Below are positions 20,542 through 31,244 of a stretch of 64,000 nucleotides of DNA, piece after piece. Each line of letters begins with the position of its first letter. Position 1 is the stretch's first letter. The stretch comes from Salmonella enterica subsp. enterica serovar Choleraesuis (lineage in GTDB: Bacteria > Pseudomonadota > Gammaproteobacteria > Enterobacterales > Enterobacteriaceae). Under the pieces are notes generated by a model. It had not been told where the DNA came from. It was given only the letters and a program-made list of their open reading frames with translations, and did not search any database. Made by a program: the position numbers and the translations under genes. The DNA is taken from assembly GCA_022846635.1 (NCBI GenBank), contig AP025685.1, positions 1,240,001 through 1,304,000 on the forward strand. The letters run 5' to 3'.

Positions 20542-22071
20542 ATGTTACTACCCTGGCTAATACTCATCCCCTTCATCGGTGGATTCCTGTGCTGGCAAAC
20601 CGAACGCTTCGGCGTCAAGGTGCCGCGCTGGATTGCGCTGATTACTATGGGACTGACGCTGGCGCTGTCGCTCCAGCTGTGGCTGCAAGGCGGATATTCG
20701 TTAACTCAGGCCGCCGGGATCCCTCAGTGGCAGTCTGAATTTAAACTCGACTGGATCCCGCGCTTTGGTATCTCTATTCACCTGGCGCTGGATGGCCTGT
20801 CGCTGCTGATGGTGGTGCTGACCTCACTGCTCGGTCTGCTGGCGGTACTTTGCTCGTGGAAAGAGATTGAGAAATATGTCGGCTTCTTCCATCTAAACCT
20901 GCTGTGGATTCTGGGCGGTGTTATCGGGGTGTTCCTGTCCATCGACCTGTTCCTGTTCTTCTTCTTCTGGGAGATGATGCTGGTTCCGATGTACTTCCTG
21001 ATTGCGCTGTGGGGCCACAAGGCGTCAGACGGTAAAACGCGTATCAGCGCCGCGACTAAGTTCTTCATCTACACGCAGGCCAGCGGTCTGGTGATGCTGG
21101 TGGCAATCCTTGGTCTGGCATTTGTGCATTACAACGCGACCGGGGTCTGGACTTTCGACTATAACGAGCTGCTGCATACCCCAATGTCGCACGGCATTGA
21201 ATATCTGCTGATGCTTGGCTTCTTCATCGCTTTCGCGGTGAAAATGCCGGTGGTACCACTGCATGGCTGGTTGCCGGATGCTCACTCTCAGGCTCCAACC
21301 GCAGGTTCCGTTGACCTTGCTGGTATTTTGCTGAAAACCGCAGCTTACGGTCTGCTGCGCTTCTCGCTGCCGCTGTTCCCGAACGCCTCGGCAGAATTCG
21401 CGCCGATTGCGATGTGGCTGGGTGTGATTGGTATTTTCTACGGCGCGTGGATGGCCTTTACCCAGTACGACATTAAACGTCTGATTGCTTACACCTCCGT
21501 TTCTCACATGGGCTTCGTGCTGATTGCTATCTACACCGGCAGCCAGCTGGCGTACCAGGGGGCGGTGATTCAGATGATTGCTCACGGCCTGTCGGCTGCG
21601 GGTCTGTTTATTCTGTGCGGTCAGCTGTATGAGCGCCTGCATACTCGCGATATGCGCCTGATGGGCGGACTGTGGGCCAAAATTAAATGGCTGCCAGCCC
21701 TGTCGCTGTTCTTTGCCGTGGCAACCCTCGGGATGCCGGGTACCGGTAACTTTGTCGGCGAATTTATGATTTTGTTCGGCAGCTTTAGCGTGGTTCCGGT
21801 TATTACGGTTATCTCTACCTTCGGGCTGGTGTTTGCTTCGGTCTACTCGCTGGTGATGCTACAACGCGCTTACTTCGGTAAGCCGAAAAGCGAAGCGAGT
21901 AACAGGACGCTGCCGGGCTTATCGCTGCGCGAACTGTTTATCATTCTGTTGCTGGTGGTGTTGCTGGTGCTGCTGGGCTTCTATCCGCAGCCAATTCTGG
22001 ATACATCGCATGGTGCGATGAGCAACATTCAGCAGTGGTTTACCAGTTCAATTTCAACTACAAGGCCGTAA
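20542..22071 (+). CDS. nuoM: NADH-quinone oxidoreductase subunit M (antiporter-like)
   Basis: A 509-residue, 14-helix antiporter-like proton-pumping subunit. The essential E144 (in FFFFWEMMLVPM) and K234 (in FAVKMPVVPLHGWLPDAH) occupy their E. coli positions. A ribosome-binding site AAGGAAG lies about 11 bases before the ATG. It is close to E. coli over its full length and is followed 6 bp later by nuoN. Confidence 0.97.
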   Translation: MLLPWLILIPFIGGFLCWQTERFGVKVPRWIALITMGLTLALSLQLWLQGGYSLTQAAGIPQWQSEFKLDWIPRFGISIHLALDGLSLLMVVLTSLLGLLAVLCSWKEIEKYVGFFHLNLLWILGGVIGVFLSIDLFLFFFFWEMMLVPMYFLIALWGHKASDGKTRISAATKFFIYTQASGLVMLVAILGLAFVHYNATGVWTFDYNELLHTPMSHGIEYLLMLGFFIAFAVKMPVVPLHGWLPDAHSQAPTAGSVDLAGILLKTAAYGLLRFSLPLFPNASAEFAPIAMWLGVIGIFYGAWMAFTQYDIKRLIAYTSVSHMGFVLIAIYTGSQLAYQGAVIQMIAHGLSAAGLFILCGQLYERLHTRDMRLMGGLWAKIKWLPALSLFFAVATLGMPGTGNFVGEFMILFGSFSVVPVITVISTFGLVFASVYSLVMLQRAYFGKPKSEASNRTLPGLSLRELFIILLLVVLLVLLGFYPQPILDTSHGAMSNIQQWFTSSISTTRP

Positions 22072-22077
22072 TTCGCC

Positions 22078-23535
22078 ATGACAATAACTCCACAACAACT
22101 GATTGCGCTGCTGCCGCTGCTGATCGTCGGATTGACGGTGGTGGTTGTGATGCTCTCCATTGCGTGGCGACGCAACCATTTTCTTAATGCCACGCTTTCG
22201 GTAATCGGCCTTAACGCCGCTCTGCTGTCACTTTGGTTCGTCGGCCAGGCCGGTGCGATGGACGTCACGCCGCTGATGCGGGTTGATGGTTTTGCCATGC
22301 TCTACACCGGGCTGGTACTGTTGGCGAGCCTCGCCACCTGTACCTTTGCCTACCCGTGGCTGCAGGGCTATACCGACAACCAGGAAGAGTTCTATCTGCT
22401 GGTGCTGATTGCCGCCCTGGGCGGTATTCTGCTGGCGAATGCTAACCATATGGCAGCGCTGTTCCTTGGTATTGAGCTTATCTCGCTGCCGCTGTTTGGC
22501 CTGGTGGGCTATGCCTTCCGTCAGAAGCGCTCGCTGGAAGCCAGTATTAAGTACACCATATTGTCTGCCGCCGCTTCGTCGTTCCTGTTATTCGGTATTG
22601 CGCTGGTCTACGCGCAGACCGGTAACCTTGGCTTTGCCAGCATCGGCAAGGCGCTGGGGGATGGCATGCTGCATGAGCCTCTGCTGCTGGTGGGCTTTGG
22701 CCTGATGATTGTTGGCCTGGGCTTTAAACTGTCGCTGGTGCCGTTCCATCTTTGGACTCCGGACGTTTACCAGGGGGCACCGGCACCGGTCTCCACCTTC
22801 CTGGCTACCGCCAGTAAAATCGCCATCTTCAGTGTCGTGATGCGTCTGTTCCTGTACGCGCCGATTGGCGACAGCGAAGCGGTGCGGGTGGTTCTGGGGA
22901 TTATCGCCTTTGCCTCCATTATTTTCGGCAACCTGATGGCGCTGAGCCAGAGTAATATCAAGCGTCTGCTTGGTTACTCCTCTATCGCACACTTGGGCTA
23001 TCTGCTGGTGGCGCTAATTGCCCTGAAAAATGGCGCGATGTCGATGGAAACTGTCGGTGTTTACCTGGCCGGTTATCTGTTTGCCAGCCTCGGCGCTTTC
23101 GGCGTTGTCAGCCTGATGTCCAGCCCATACAGCGGCCCGGATGCAGAGTCACTGTTCTCTTATCGCGGTCTGTTCTGGCATCGTCCGGTTCTGTCGGCGG
23201 TGATGACCGTGATGATGCTGTCACTGGCGGGGATCCCGATGACGCTAGGCTTTATCGGTAAATTCTATGTGCTGGCAGTGGGTGTAGATTCACACCTGTG
23301 GTGGCTGACCGGTGCGGTGGTCGTGGGCAGTGCGATTGGTCTCTACTACTATCTGCGTGTGATGGTAAGCCTGTACCTCTCTTCTCCGCAGCAATATACC
23401 CGCGATACCCCATCTAACTGGGCGTATACGGCGGGCGGCGTGGTGGTGCTTATCTCTGCGTTGCTGGTTCTGGTGCTTGGCGTATGGCCACAGCCGCTTA
23501 TCAGCATTGTGCAGCTGGCGCAGCCTCTGCTGTAA
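22078..23535 (+). CDS. nuoN: NADH-quinone oxidoreductase subunit N (antiporter-like)
   Basis: A 485-residue antiporter-like subunit, last of the three Mrp-type channels and last gene of the operon. It shows about 14 helices, the [19 protein letters not shown] motif with a membrane lysine (about residues 217-235), and a second lysine near residue 395 in GFIGKFYVL. The 485-residue length equals the E. coli protein. A strong terminator follows. Confidence 0.97.
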   Translation: MTITPQQLIALLPLLIVGLTVVVVMLSIAWRRNHFLNATLSVIGLNAALLSLWFVGQAGAMDVTPLMRVDGFAMLYTGLVLLASLATCTFAYPWLQGYTDNQEEFYLLVLIAALGGILLANANHMAALFLGIELISLPLFGLVGYAFRQKRSLEASIKYTILSAAASSFLLFGIALVYAQTGNLGFASIGKALGDGMLHEPLLLVGFGLMIVGLGFKLSLVPFHLWTPDVYQGAPAPVSTFLATASKIAIFSVVMRLFLYAPIGDSEAVRVVLGIIAFASIIFGNLMALSQSNIKRLLGYSSIAHLGYLLVALIALKNGAMSMETVGVYLAGYLFASLGAFGVVSLMSSPYSGPDAESLFSYRGLFWHRPVLSAVMTVMMLSLAGIPMTLGFIGKFYVLAVGVDSHLWWLTGAVVVGSAIGLYYYLRVMVSLYLSSPQQYTRDTPSNWAYTAGGVVVLISALLVLVLGVWPQPLISIVQLAQPLL

Positions 23536-23551
23536 TTAAGCCGTTAAGCTT

Positions 23552-23583
23552 AAAAACCGTCGCATCTGCGGCGGTTTTTTTAT
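23552..23583. terminator. Terminator between nuoN and rbn
   Basis: Stem AAAACCGTCGCA / TGCGGCGGTTTT (12 bp with one G-T pair, 2-nt loop) and a T7 tract on the + strand. The A-rich left flank allows use by convergent rbn as well. It ends the nuo transcript. Confidence 0.9.
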
Positions 23584-23592
23584 GTCTGTGAA

Positions 23593-24507
23593 TCAGCAGC
23601 GAAACACCGAGAAGTCATGAGCCAGTTCAGTAGCCGGGAAGATTTCCCGGCACTCCGCCAGCAAATGTTCACTACCAGTACTATCGTACCGGGAGCTTAG
23701 GTGGGTAATTATCAGGCGCTTGACCCCCGCGTCGCGGGCCAGGGATGCGGTTTGTGAGGAGGTACAGTGGCCACGGCTATTGGCTCGTTCCGTCATGGAG
23801 CGATCGAGGGTAGCTTCGTGCACCATTAAATCTGCGTCCCGGGCGAGGATAAGTGCCTCCGGCGTAGGGGCGGTATCGCCGAAAATCGCCACAATTTTTC
23901 CCGGCTGGCTCGGGCTAAGATAGTCGCGGCCATCAATTATCCGGCCATCTTCCAGAGTAATCACTTCTCCACGCTTCAAAGTTTGGTAGAGCGGGCCGGG
24001 CGGCACGCCCGCTGCGCGCAGGGCATCGGCATCCAGAGCTCCGGGGCGTGGGCTTTGTTCTATACGGTAACCAAAGCAGGTCACCGGATGATTAAGCTCA
24101 ACTGCGCTAATAGTAAACATCGGTAACTGGCAGACAATACCGGCCTCAATTTCTACTATTTCCAGCGGATAGCCAGTCCAGGAGCCGCTGAGTCGCAAAG
24201 TAACTTCAATAAACTCGCGAATCCCGGGCGGGCCATAGACCGTGAGGGGAGCCACTATTCCCGACATCGAGCGGCTGCACAGTAACCCAGGCAGGCCAAA
24301 TATGTGGTCGCCGTGCAGATGGGTAATAAAAATACGCGATATCTTTCCCGGATGGAAACGGCTTTTCAGCATCTGATGCTGGGTAGCTTCACCACAGTCG
24401 AACAGCCAGTATTCGCCACTCTCCGCCTCGGGTGAAACCACCAAAGCGGAAACGTTGCGCGGAATTGTCGGTACACCTGCCGACGTGCCTAAAAAAGTGA
24501 GTTCCAT
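23593..24507 (-). CDS. rbn: Ribonuclease BN / tRNase Z (ElaC)
   Basis: A 304-residue metallo-beta-lactamase-fold nuclease of the ElaC/RNase Z family, a zinc enzyme that trims tRNA 3' ends and has endo- and exonuclease activity in E. coli. The zinc-binding HxHxDH motif is H63, H65, D67, H68. Further ligands lie at GDT (about residues 211-213) and the C-terminal ITHLSSRY histidine. The sequence is clearly orthologous to E. coli Rbn but more divergent than its neighbours, as is usual for this gene. It is convergent with nuoN and divergent from elaA. Confidence 0.94.
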   Translation of the reverse strand: MELTFLGTSAGVPTIPRNVSALVVSPEAESGEYWLFDCGEATQHQMLKSRFHPGKISRIFITHLHGDHIFGLPGLLCSRSMSGIVAPLTVYGPPGIREFIEVTLRLSGSWTGYPLEIVEIEAGIVCQLPMFTISAVELNHPVTCFGYRIEQSPRPGALDADALRAAGVPPGPLYQTLKRGEVITLEDGRIIDGRDYLSPSQPGKIVAIFGDTAPTPEALILARDADLMVHEATLDRSMTERANSRGHCTSSQTASLARDAGVKRLIITHLSSRYDSTGSEHLLAECREIFPATELAHDFSVFRC

Positions 24508-24681
24508 AGGTTTACCTTACCCTGCTAAGGACGCGTTCCATGATGTTTTAGCCGCCATGTATGACGTTAACCCGGCCATAAAATATCGGGATGCGTTGTG
24601 AATCTCCTGACTAATCAGGCATATTTATCTTTACCGCCTCAGAGAGAGTATATACCTGGCAACCACAGACACGGAGCTTCT

Positions 24682-25149
24682 ATGATTTGGCAAGATCTGC
24701 ACCATTCTGAACTTGATGTGGCTTCACTTTACGCTTTGTTACAGTTACGCAGCCAGGTATTTGTGGTTGAGCAAACATGCATTTATCAGGATGTGGATGG
24801 GGAAGATTTGCGCGGCAAGAACCGTCATCTGCTGGGCTGGGAGGCTGGGAATCTAACGGCATACGCCCGGATACTGGCCGAGGGGCAACAGCCTGGGCAG
24901 GTTGCCATTGGCCGGGTGATTGTTGCACCGCAGGCGCGTGGGCAGGGTGCAGGTTACCCATTAATGCAGCAAGCCCTGGCGGCGTGTGAACGTCACTGGC
25001 CGGGCTATACGCAAATTATCAGCGCTCAGGCACATCTACAGGGCTTCTACCGCCGTCTGGGGTTCGTGGCTGAGGGTGAAGTTTATGATGAAGATGGTAT
25101 CCCTCATATTACGATGCTGCGGCCCGCAGGTGGGCAGGCAGGGGCGTGA
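24682..25149 (+). CDS. elaA: GNAT-family acetyltransferase ElaA
   Basis: A 155-residue GNAT-fold N-acyltransferase. The acetyl-CoA motif A is IGRVIVAPQARGQGAG (about residues 77-92) and motif B includes the AQAHLQGFYRRLGF segment near the C-terminus. The cellular substrate is unknown. I start it at ATG 24682 (MIWQDLHHSEL), which has GGAG nearby and agrees with the 153-residue E. coli protein; the GTG at 24598 would add 28 unrelated residues. It precedes elaB by 40 bp, probably in one transcript. Confidence 0.9.
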   Translation: MIWQDLHHSELDVASLYALLQLRSQVFVVEQTCIYQDVDGEDLRGKNRHLLGWEAGNLTAYARILAEGQQPGQVAIGRVIVAPQARGQGAGYPLMQQALAACERHWPGYTQIISAQAHLQGFYRRLGFVAEGEVYDEDGIPHITMLRPAGGQAGA

Positions 25150-25189
25150 GTGTCTATATTTAACTCTGGACATGAAAAAGGAGGCGCTT

Positions 25190-25495
25190 ATGCCACAGCA
25201 TCGATATACGCCATATCCGGATGAAGATCTGGAACTACTTAGCGATACTCTCGAAGAGGTGCTCAGCTCCTCAGGAGATCCCGCCGACCAGCAATATCTT
25301 GCGTTAAAAGCACGAGCCAGCGTGGCGCTGGATGATGTGCGCGCCCGTTTAAGCCAGGCAAGCGATGCGAGTTATTATCGGGCGCGCCAGGCGGTAAGTC
25401 GTGCCGATGATTATGTTCGTGAGCGCCCGTGGAAAGGCATTGGTATTGGCGCTGCCGCTGGCCTGGTGCTTGGATTACTGATTTCCCGTCGCTAA
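25190..25495 (+). CDS. elaB: ElaB, DUF883 C-tail-anchored membrane protein
   Basis: A 101-residue member of the ElaB/YgaM/YqjD (DUF883) family. These are tail-anchored inner-membrane proteins that bind ribosomes in stationary phase and are induced by RpoS in E. coli; ElaB is also linked to stress tolerance. Residues 1-75 are charged and helical. A glycine-rich hydrophobic tail (about 80-99, GIGIGAAAGLVLGLL) ends in RR. The start at 25190 has a perfect AAAGGAGG at 25177-25184, and the length equals E. coli ElaB. Confidence 0.94.
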   Translation: MPQHRYTPYPDEDLELLSDTLEEVLSSSGDPADQQYLALKARASVALDDVRARLSQASDASYYRARQAVSRADDYVRERPWKGIGIGAAAGLVLGLLISRR

Positions 25496-25511
25496 GTTGT
25501 GGGGAAGCTCT

Positions 25512-25543
25512 AAAATCTTACCCAAGGGTAGGATTTTTTTTTA
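25512..25543 (+). terminator. Rho-independent terminator after elaB
   Basis: Stem AAAATCTTACCC / GGGTAGGATTTT (one T-G pair, AA loop) followed by a long T tract. It separates elaA-elaB from menF. Confidence 0.9.
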
Positions 25544-25557
25544 TCGGGTATAGCACG

Positions 25558-25563
25558 TATAAT
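25558..25563 (+). promoter_or_regulatory. Candidate menF promoter -10
   Basis: Consensus TATAAT 30 bp before the menF start, just past the elaB terminator. The -35 position falls in the terminator T tract (TTTTTT), a weak match. Confidence 0.4.
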
Positions 25564-25592
25564 TTAGGTTTTTCAGGGATGGCGAGGTTCAT

Positions 25593-26897
25593 GTGTATTC
25601 TTTAACCGCCGGGTTACAGCAACTGGTGCGTCAACTTGACGGGGAGTTCCCCGCAGCCCCAGGTCTTCAGGTGCTGTCAGTTTCCCTAACCTATACCACG
25701 CCAGACCAGCAGTTGAGCTGGCTGGCATCTCAGGCCCAGTGGCCGCAGTTTTTCTGGCAGCAACGCGATGATAAAGAGGCGCTGGCCGCGTTGGGCAGCG
25801 TGATGAGCTTTACCAGCTTAAGCGAGGGCCAATCTTTTCTGCAAACGCCGCCGGCTCGTGAACTGGCGCTTAAAATCTGCGGGTTGAATGCGTTTGACCC
25901 GGCTCGCGGAGCGCTATTTTTACCCCGCTTGTTGTGGCAGGTCATCGACAATCAGGTGAGCCTGCACCTGACGCTGCACAGTCACCATTCCCTGGCCGCA
26001 GATGCCGCCGAAGCCATGGCGTTTATTAAAAATCTGGCAGAGCCGCAGTCTTTGGCATGGCAGCCGCAGGAGCTAAGTCGCCAACAACATATCCCCGATG
26101 CCGGGCGCTGGCAGCAGCTTATCGGTCAGGCGCTAAACGCTATTGATAACGGCGAGCTTGATAAAGTAGTGCTGGCACGGGCGAGCGATCTCTATTTCCC
26201 TGAACCGGTGCATGCAGCCAGTTTTCTGGCCGCAAGCCAGCGCGTTAATTTGCGCTGCTATCACTTTTATATGGGTTTTAATGAAAGCGAGGCCTTTATC
26301 GGCTCCAGCCCGGAGCGGCTGTGGCGGCGTCGGGGCCTGGAATTACGTACCGAAGCGCTTGCGGGCACCGTTGCCAATTCACCGGATGATGCTGAGGCCA
26401 GCCGCTTAGGGCTGTGGCTGATGCAAGACGATAAAAACCAGCGCGAAAATATGCTGGTGGTAGAGGACATTCGGCAGCGGCTGACCCGGACAGTTAACAG
26501 TCTCGATATCTTGCCGCCGCAGGTGGTCAGGCTGCGCAAAGTGCAGCATTTACGCCGCTGTATCTGGAGTACGCTTAACGGCGCCGACGATTACCAGTGC
26601 CTTAACCTGTTACAGCCGACCGCAGCGGTGGCCGGGTTACCACGCCAGGCTGCGCTGGCGTTTATCGCCCAAAATGAGCCATTTACCCGCGAGTGGTACG
26701 CTGGCTCCGCGGGCTATCTTTCGCTCAAAAATAGCGAGTTTTGCGTGGCGCTACGTTCCGCCGCGATAAACGAAAACCGGGTGCGGTTGTACGCCGGAGC
26801 CGGGATTGTCACCGGCTCTGATCCGGTGCTGGAATGGCAGGAAATAGAGAACAAAGCCGCCGGGCTGCGCACCTTGCTGTGCAAAGGCACGGAGTGA
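25593..26897 (+). CDS. menF: Isochorismate synthase MenF
   Basis: A 434-residue chorismate-utilising enzyme that converts chorismate to isochorismate, the first committed step of menaquinone synthesis. The general-base lysine is K191 in GELDKVVLAR. The C-terminal chorismate-binding domain carries the Mg-binding glutamates in LRTEALAGTV and REWYAGSAGYLS. The start is GTG at 25593 after GGCGAGG; the overlapping ATG at 25591 is out of frame. The N-terminal 150 residues diverge from E. coli while the catalytic part is well conserved. First gene of the men cluster. Confidence 0.95.
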   Translation: MYSLTAGLQQLVRQLDGEFPAAPGLQVLSVSLTYTTPDQQLSWLASQAQWPQFFWQQRDDKEALAALGSVMSFTSLSEGQSFLQTPPARELALKICGLNAFDPARGALFLPRLLWQVIDNQVSLHLTLHSHHSLAADAAEAMAFIKNLAEPQSLAWQPQELSRQQHIPDAGRWQQLIGQALNAIDNGELDKVVLARASDLYFPEPVHAASFLAASQRVNLRCYHFYMGFNESEAFIGSSPERLWRRRGLELRTEALAGTVANSPDDAEASRLGLWLMQDDKNQRENMLVVEDIRQRLTRTVNSLDILPPQVVRLRKVQHLRRCIWSTLNGADDYQCLNLLQPTAAVAGLPRQAALAFIAQNEPFTREWYAGSAGYLSLKNSEFCVALRSAAINENRVRLYAGAGIVTGSDPVLEWQEIENKAAGLRTLLCKGTE

Positions 26898-26946
26898 TAC
26901 CCCCTTTTTTGGCGATGCACGTCAAAGTAACCGCTTTGGGACACAC

Positions 26947-26952
26947 TATAAT
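26947..26952 (+). promoter_or_regulatory. Candidate internal promoter -10 before menD
   Basis: TATAAT in the 84-bp menF-menD spacer, 30 bp before menD. No clear -35 is present, so an internal promoter is only a possibility. Confidence 0.3.
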
Positions 26953-26981
26953 AAATCGCCACTTAGAAATCGGATAACCGT

Positions 26982-28652
26982 ATGTCGATAAGCACTTTTA
27001 ACCGCCGCTGGGCAACCGTCATTCTCGAAGCGCTGACGCGTCACGGAGTACGGCATGTCTGTATCGCGCCCGGCTCGCGCTCCACTCCACTGACCCTGGG
27101 CGCTGCCGCTAATCGTAGCTTTATCTGCCATACGCATTTTGACGAGCGCGGGTTAGGGCATCTTGCCCTAGGCCTGGCTAAGGCTCGCCGCGAGCCGGTG
27201 GCGATTATTGTCACTTCTGGCACCGCCGTAGCCAATCTTTATCCGGCGATTATCGAAGCCGGGCTGACCGGCGAAAAGCTGGTGGTACTCACCGCCGACC
27301 GTCCTCCAGAGCTTATCGACTGCGGCGCAAACCAGGCGATTCGCCAGCAAAATATATTTGCCTCCCATCCGTCCGAGACTCTCTCTTTACCGCGTCCAAC
27401 CCGCGATATTCCGGCCCGCTGGCTGGTTTCTACAATTGACAGTGCAATGGCACAGTTAAGCGGCGGCGCGCTGCATATTAACTGCCCGTTTGCCGAACCG
27501 TTGTATGGCGAGATGGATGATAGCGCGCTCGACTGGCAGCAGGCTTTGGGCGACTGGTGGCAAAGCGCGAAAACCTGGCTGCATTACCCTAATGAGCGGG
27601 GAGTGGATAAACAGCCGGATTGGTTCTTCTGGCGACAAAAACGCGGCGTCATTATTGCCGGACGTATGTCGGCTGAGGCAGGAGCCAGGCTAGCGGCATG
27701 GGCGGATATGCTTGGCTGGCCGCTGATTGGCGATGTTTTGTCGCAGACCGGGCAGCCGCTGCCTTGCGCTGATTTATGGCTCAGCCATCCGCAGGCAATG
27801 GCCGCGCTGGAGCAGGCACAGATTGTGGTGCAGTTTGGTTCCAGCCTTACCGGTAAGCGCCTATTGCAGTGGCAGAACAATGCCCGTCCGGAAAGCTGGT
27901 GGCTGATTGATGAGCTTCCAGGCCAGCTCGATCCGGCCTGGCATCGAGGTCGTCGGCTGGTGGCAGATATTGTCAGCTGGCTGGAGCTGCATCCGGCGGA
28001 AAAACGTACGCCGTGGGCGCCTGAATTAAATACTCTGGCTACCGCTGCCCGCCGGGCCGTACGAGCACGTTGTGAACCCTGGGGCGAGGCCCAGGTTGCC
28101 AGCCGTTTGCCGGAATTACTGCCGGATCAGGGGCAGTTATTTATTGGCAATAGCCTTGCTGTTCGCCTGGTGGACGCGTTTGCCCAGCTACCGGCCGGAT
28201 ATCCGGTTTACAGCAATCGCGGTGCCAGCGGTATCGATGGCTTGATAAGCACCGCAGCCGGTGTACAGCGCGCCACCGCCCGGCCGACCCTGGCGATGGT
28301 GGGCGATCTTTCCGCGCTTTACGATTTAAATAGCCTGGCGTTATTGCGACGGGTTTCCGCACCATTGGTGCTGATTATTATTAATAATAACGGCGGGCAG
28401 ATATTCTCTCTGCTACCGACGCCTGCCAGCGAGCGCGAGCAGTTCTATCTGATGCCGCAGGACGTGGAGTTCAGCGCGGCGGCGCAGATGTTTGGACTGG
28501 GCTATGCCCGTCCAGCTGACTGGGATAGCCTTAAAACTGCCGTTACGGATGCCTTCAGGCAGCAGGGCGCAACCATTATTGAGCTGACCGTTGCGCCTGA
28601 TGAGGGTGCGCAGACGCTGCAGCGCCTGGTTGCCGAGGTTAGCCACCTGTGA
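26982..28652 (+). CDS. menD: SEPHCHC synthase MenD
   Basis: A 556-residue thiamine-diphosphate enzyme that joins isochorismate and 2-oxoglutarate to form SEPHCHC. The cofactor-activating glutamate is E55 (FDERGLGH). The ThDP/Mg motif begins at [15 protein letters not shown] and continues to INNNGGQIF (about residues 440-475). It has the usual Pyr, central and PP domains and the E. coli length. It ends in a GTGA overlap with menH, so the two are translationally coupled. Confidence 0.96.
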   Translation: MSISTFNRRWATVILEALTRHGVRHVCIAPGSRSTPLTLGAAANRSFICHTHFDERGLGHLALGLAKARREPVAIIVTSGTAVANLYPAIIEAGLTGEKLVVLTADRPPELIDCGANQAIRQQNIFASHPSETLSLPRPTRDIPARWLVSTIDSAMAQLSGGALHINCPFAEPLYGEMDDSALDWQQALGDWWQSAKTWLHYPNERGVDKQPDWFFWRQKRGVIIAGRMSAEAGARLAAWADMLGWPLIGDVLSQTGQPLPCADLWLSHPQAMAALEQAQIVVQFGSSLTGKRLLQWQNNARPESWWLIDELPGQLDPAWHRGRRLVADIVSWLELHPAEKRTPWAPELNTLATAARRAVRARCEPWGEAQVASRLPELLPDQGQLFIGNSLAVRLVDAFAQLPAGYPVYSNRGASGIDGLISTAAGVQRATARPTLAMVGDLSALYDLNSLALLRRVSAPLVLIIINNNGGQIFSLLPTPASEREQFYLMPQDVEFSAAAQMFGLGYARPADWDSLKTAVTDAFRQQGATIIELTVAPDEGAQTLQRLVAEVSHL

Positions 28653-29428
28653 CATTACAGGTACAGGTTCGCAATGATGCCCGACGTGAAGGCCCGTGGC
28701 TGGTCTGGCTGCACGGTTTCCTTGGCAGCCACGCCGAATGGCAGGATATTGCCGAGAATTTCCCCGAATGGCCGCAGCTATTTATCGACCTGCCGGGACA
28801 CGGCGGCGCGCCAGCGCCGCAATTTAATGGTTTTAAAGCGCTGAGCGAGCAGCTGTCTGAAATCCTGAACCATTACCAAATCACTGATTACTGGCTAGTG
28901 GGTTACTCTCTGGGCGGTCGTCTGGCAATGTATCACGCCTGCCACGCCAGTCGTCCCCCCTGTGGGCTGGTTATTGAGGGGGGAAATCCTGGCCTTGAGA
29001 ATAGTGAACAACGCGTCGCCCGGCTGGCCCACGATGAGCGCTGGGCGCAACGTTTCGAATCTGAAGCGTTAGAACAGGTGCTGGATGACTGGTATCAGCA
29101 GCCGGTTTTTGCCCATCTTAACGCTACTCAACGTCACGCTTTGGTGCGGTTACGCGCCAAAGGTGATAGCCAGGCACTGGCGCAGATGCTGCGCGCCACA
29201 TCTTTAGGACTCCAGCCCGACTTGCGGCCATTGCTGGCCGGGTTGAGCCTGCCTTTTTATTACTTTTACGGTGCCCGGGATACCAAATTCGCTGCTCTGG
29301 CTGCGGGTCTTCCGGCACTTTCCGTTGCCATTCCAGCCGCCGGCCATAACGCCCATCGGGAAAACCCTATGGCGTTTAGCGAACGGCTTCTGGAGATATT
29401 GCATCACTCTGATAAGGAACAACCATGA
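28649..29428 (+). CDS. menH: SHCHC synthase MenH
   Basis: A 259-residue alpha/beta-hydrolase-fold lyase that removes pyruvate from SEPHCHC to yield SHCHC. The triad is S87 (in GYSLGG), D211 and H233, one residue later than in E. coli. The oxyanion-side HGFLGS motif is at about 22-27. It starts at GTG 28649 overlapping menD and ends in an ATGA overlap with menB. The C-terminal half differs noticeably from E. coli, normal for this fast-evolving member. Confidence 0.95.
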   Translation: MTLQVQVRNDARREGPWLVWLHGFLGSHAEWQDIAENFPEWPQLFIDLPGHGGAPAPQFNGFKALSEQLSEILNHYQITDYWLVGYSLGGRLAMYHACHASRPPCGLVIEGGNPGLENSEQRVARLAHDERWAQRFESEALEQVLDDWYQQPVFAHLNATQRHALVRLRAKGDSQALAQMLRATSLGLQPDLRPLLAGLSLPFYYFYGARDTKFAALAAGLPALSVAIPAAGHNAHRENPMAFSERLLEILHHSDKEQP

Positions 29429-30282
29429 TCTATCCTGATGAACAAATGCTTTATGCCCCGGTCGAGTGGCAGGACTGCTCCGAAGGCTTTACCGATATTC
29501 GCTACCACAAATCTAGCGACGGTATGGCTAAAATCACCATCAACCGCCCGCAGGTGCGTAACGCTTTCCGTCCTCTGACCGTTAAAGAGATGCTCAGTGC
29601 GCTGGCTGACGCCCGCTATGACGACAATATCGGGGTTATCATTCTGACAGGTGAAGGTGAAAAGGCCTTCTGCTCCGGCGGCGACCAGAAAGTCCGCGGC
29701 GACTACGGCGGCTACAAAGACGATAGCGGTATGCATCACCTTAACGTGCTGGATTTCCAGCGCCAGATCCGCACCTGTCCGAAACCTGTCGTGGCGATGG
29801 TGGCCGGTTACTCTATCGGCGGTGGACACGTGCTGCACATGATGTGTGATCTGACCATTGCGGCCGATAACGCTATCTTTGGCCAGACCGGGCCAAAAGT
29901 CGGCTCTTTCGACGGCGGCTGGGGTGCCTCTTATATGGCGCGCATCGTGGGTCAGAAAAAAGCGCGCGAAATCTGGTTCCTGTGCCGTCAGTATGACGCA
30001 AAAGCGGCTCTGGATATGGGCCTGGTTAACACCGTGGTACCGCTGGCTGACCTGGAAAAAGAGACCGTTCGCTGGTGCCGCGAAATGCTGCAAAATAGCC
30101 CAATGGCACTACGCTGCCTGAAAGCGGCGCTCAACGCTGACTGCGACGGCCAGGCCGGTTTGCAGGAACTGGCTGGCAACGCCACGATGCTGTTCTACAT
30201 GACCGAAGAAGGTCAGGAAGGCCGCAATGCCTTCAACGAGAAGCGTCAGCCTGATTTCGGCAAATTCAAACGGAACCCGTAA
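29425..30282 (+). CDS. menB: 1,4-dihydroxy-2-naphthoyl-CoA synthase MenB
   Basis: A 285-residue crotonase-fold enzyme that performs the Dieckmann-type ring closure of o-succinylbenzoyl-CoA to DHNA-CoA. The oxyanion-hole segments are [15 protein letters not shown] (about 84-98) and [11 protein letters not shown] (about 131-141); the [13 protein letters not shown] stretch near residue 156 includes the bicarbonate/proton-transfer site of type I MenB. Highly conserved, of E. coli length, with four- and one-base junctions on either side. Confidence 0.97.
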   Translation: MIYPDEQMLYAPVEWQDCSEGFTDIRYHKSSDGMAKITINRPQVRNAFRPLTVKEMLSALADARYDDNIGVIILTGEGEKAFCSGGDQKVRGDYGGYKDDSGMHHLNVLDFQRQIRTCPKPVVAMVAGYSIGGGHVLHMMCDLTIAADNAIFGQTGPKVGSFDGGWGASYMARIVGQKKAREIWFLCRQYDAKAALDMGLVNTVVPLADLEKETVRWCREMLQNSPMALRCLKAALNADCDGQAGLQELAGNATMLFYMTEEGQEGRNAFNEKRQPDFGKFKRNP

Positions 30283-31244
30283 TGCGCAGCGCCCAGGTTT
30301 ATCGTTATCAGATCCCAATGGATGCCGGTGTTGTGCTGCGCGACCGGCGACTGAAAACCCGTGAAGGCCTGATTTTACAGCTCACCGCTGATGGCGTTAC
30401 CGGTTATGGCGAGATTGCGCCGCTTCCGGGATTTAGCCTGGAGAGTCTGGAACAGGCCGAAAGCGAGCTGCGTGCCTGGGCTGCCGCCTGGCAGCTTGAC
30501 CCGCAAGTTGCTCTGCCTGAACTGCCCGCGGTGGCTTTTGGCGTGAGCTGCGCTTTAGCCGAGCTGGACGGTACATTGCCAGATACCGCCGACTATCGGG
30601 TCGCCCCCCTGTGCAGTGGCGACCCGGACGAGCTTTTCGCCGTTCTGGACGCTATTCCCGGTGACAAAGTGGCAAAGGTGAAGGTTGGGCTTTATGAGGC
30701 AATCCGTGACGGAATGATTGTCACGCTGCTATTAGAAGCTTTACCGGAGCTGCGCCTGCGACTGGATGCCAACCGCAGCTGGACGCCTGAAAAGGCGCGC
30801 CAGTTCGCCCGCTATGTGGCTCCCGAGCTGCGTTCACGCATCGACTTTTTCGAAGAGCCATGCCGTACGCCTCAAGACTCTCTGGCATTTGCCCAGGAGA
30901 CCGGCATTGCGCTGGCCTGGGATGAGACTCTGCGCGAGCCAGGTTTTACTCTCAAACGCGAACCGGCACTGGCGGCTATTGTTATAAAGCCGACATTAAC
31001 CGGCAGCCTCGAACGAGTGCGTGCTCAGGTGGAGGCGGCTCATAAACTGGGATTACGGGTCGTTATCTCATCGGCTATTGAGTCAAGTCTTGGCCTGACG
31101 CAGCTGGCGCGGATTGCTGCATGGCTGACGCCGGACACCGTGCCGGGGCTGGATACGCTCTCACTGATGCAGGCTCAGCTACTGCGTCGCTGGCCGGGGA
31201 GTGATTTACCGTGCCTGGAGCGGGATAGTTTGGTTGCGATATGA
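30282..31244 (+). CDS. menC: o-Succinylbenzoate synthase MenC
   Basis: A 320-residue enolase-superfamily dehydratase that converts SHCHC to o-succinylbenzoate. The acid/base lysines are K134 (KVKVG) and K236 (VIKPT). The Mg ligands are D162, E191 and D214. Capping residues lie in the N-terminal 100 residues. Its ATG overlaps the menB stop (TAATG), and it ends in an ATGA overlap with menE. Confidence 0.96.
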   Translation: MRSAQVYRYQIPMDAGVVLRDRRLKTREGLILQLTADGVTGYGEIAPLPGFSLESLEQAESELRAWAAAWQLDPQVALPELPAVAFGVSCALAELDGTLPDTADYRVAPLCSGDPDELFAVLDAIPGDKVAKVKVGLYEAIRDGMIVTLLLEALPELRLRLDANRSWTPEKARQFARYVAPELRSRIDFFEEPCRTPQDSLAFAQETGIALAWDETLREPGFTLKREPALAAIVIKPTLTGSLERVRAQVEAAHKLGLRVVISSAIESSLGLTQLARIAAWLTPDTVPGLDTLSLMQAQLLRRWPGSDLPCLERDSLVAI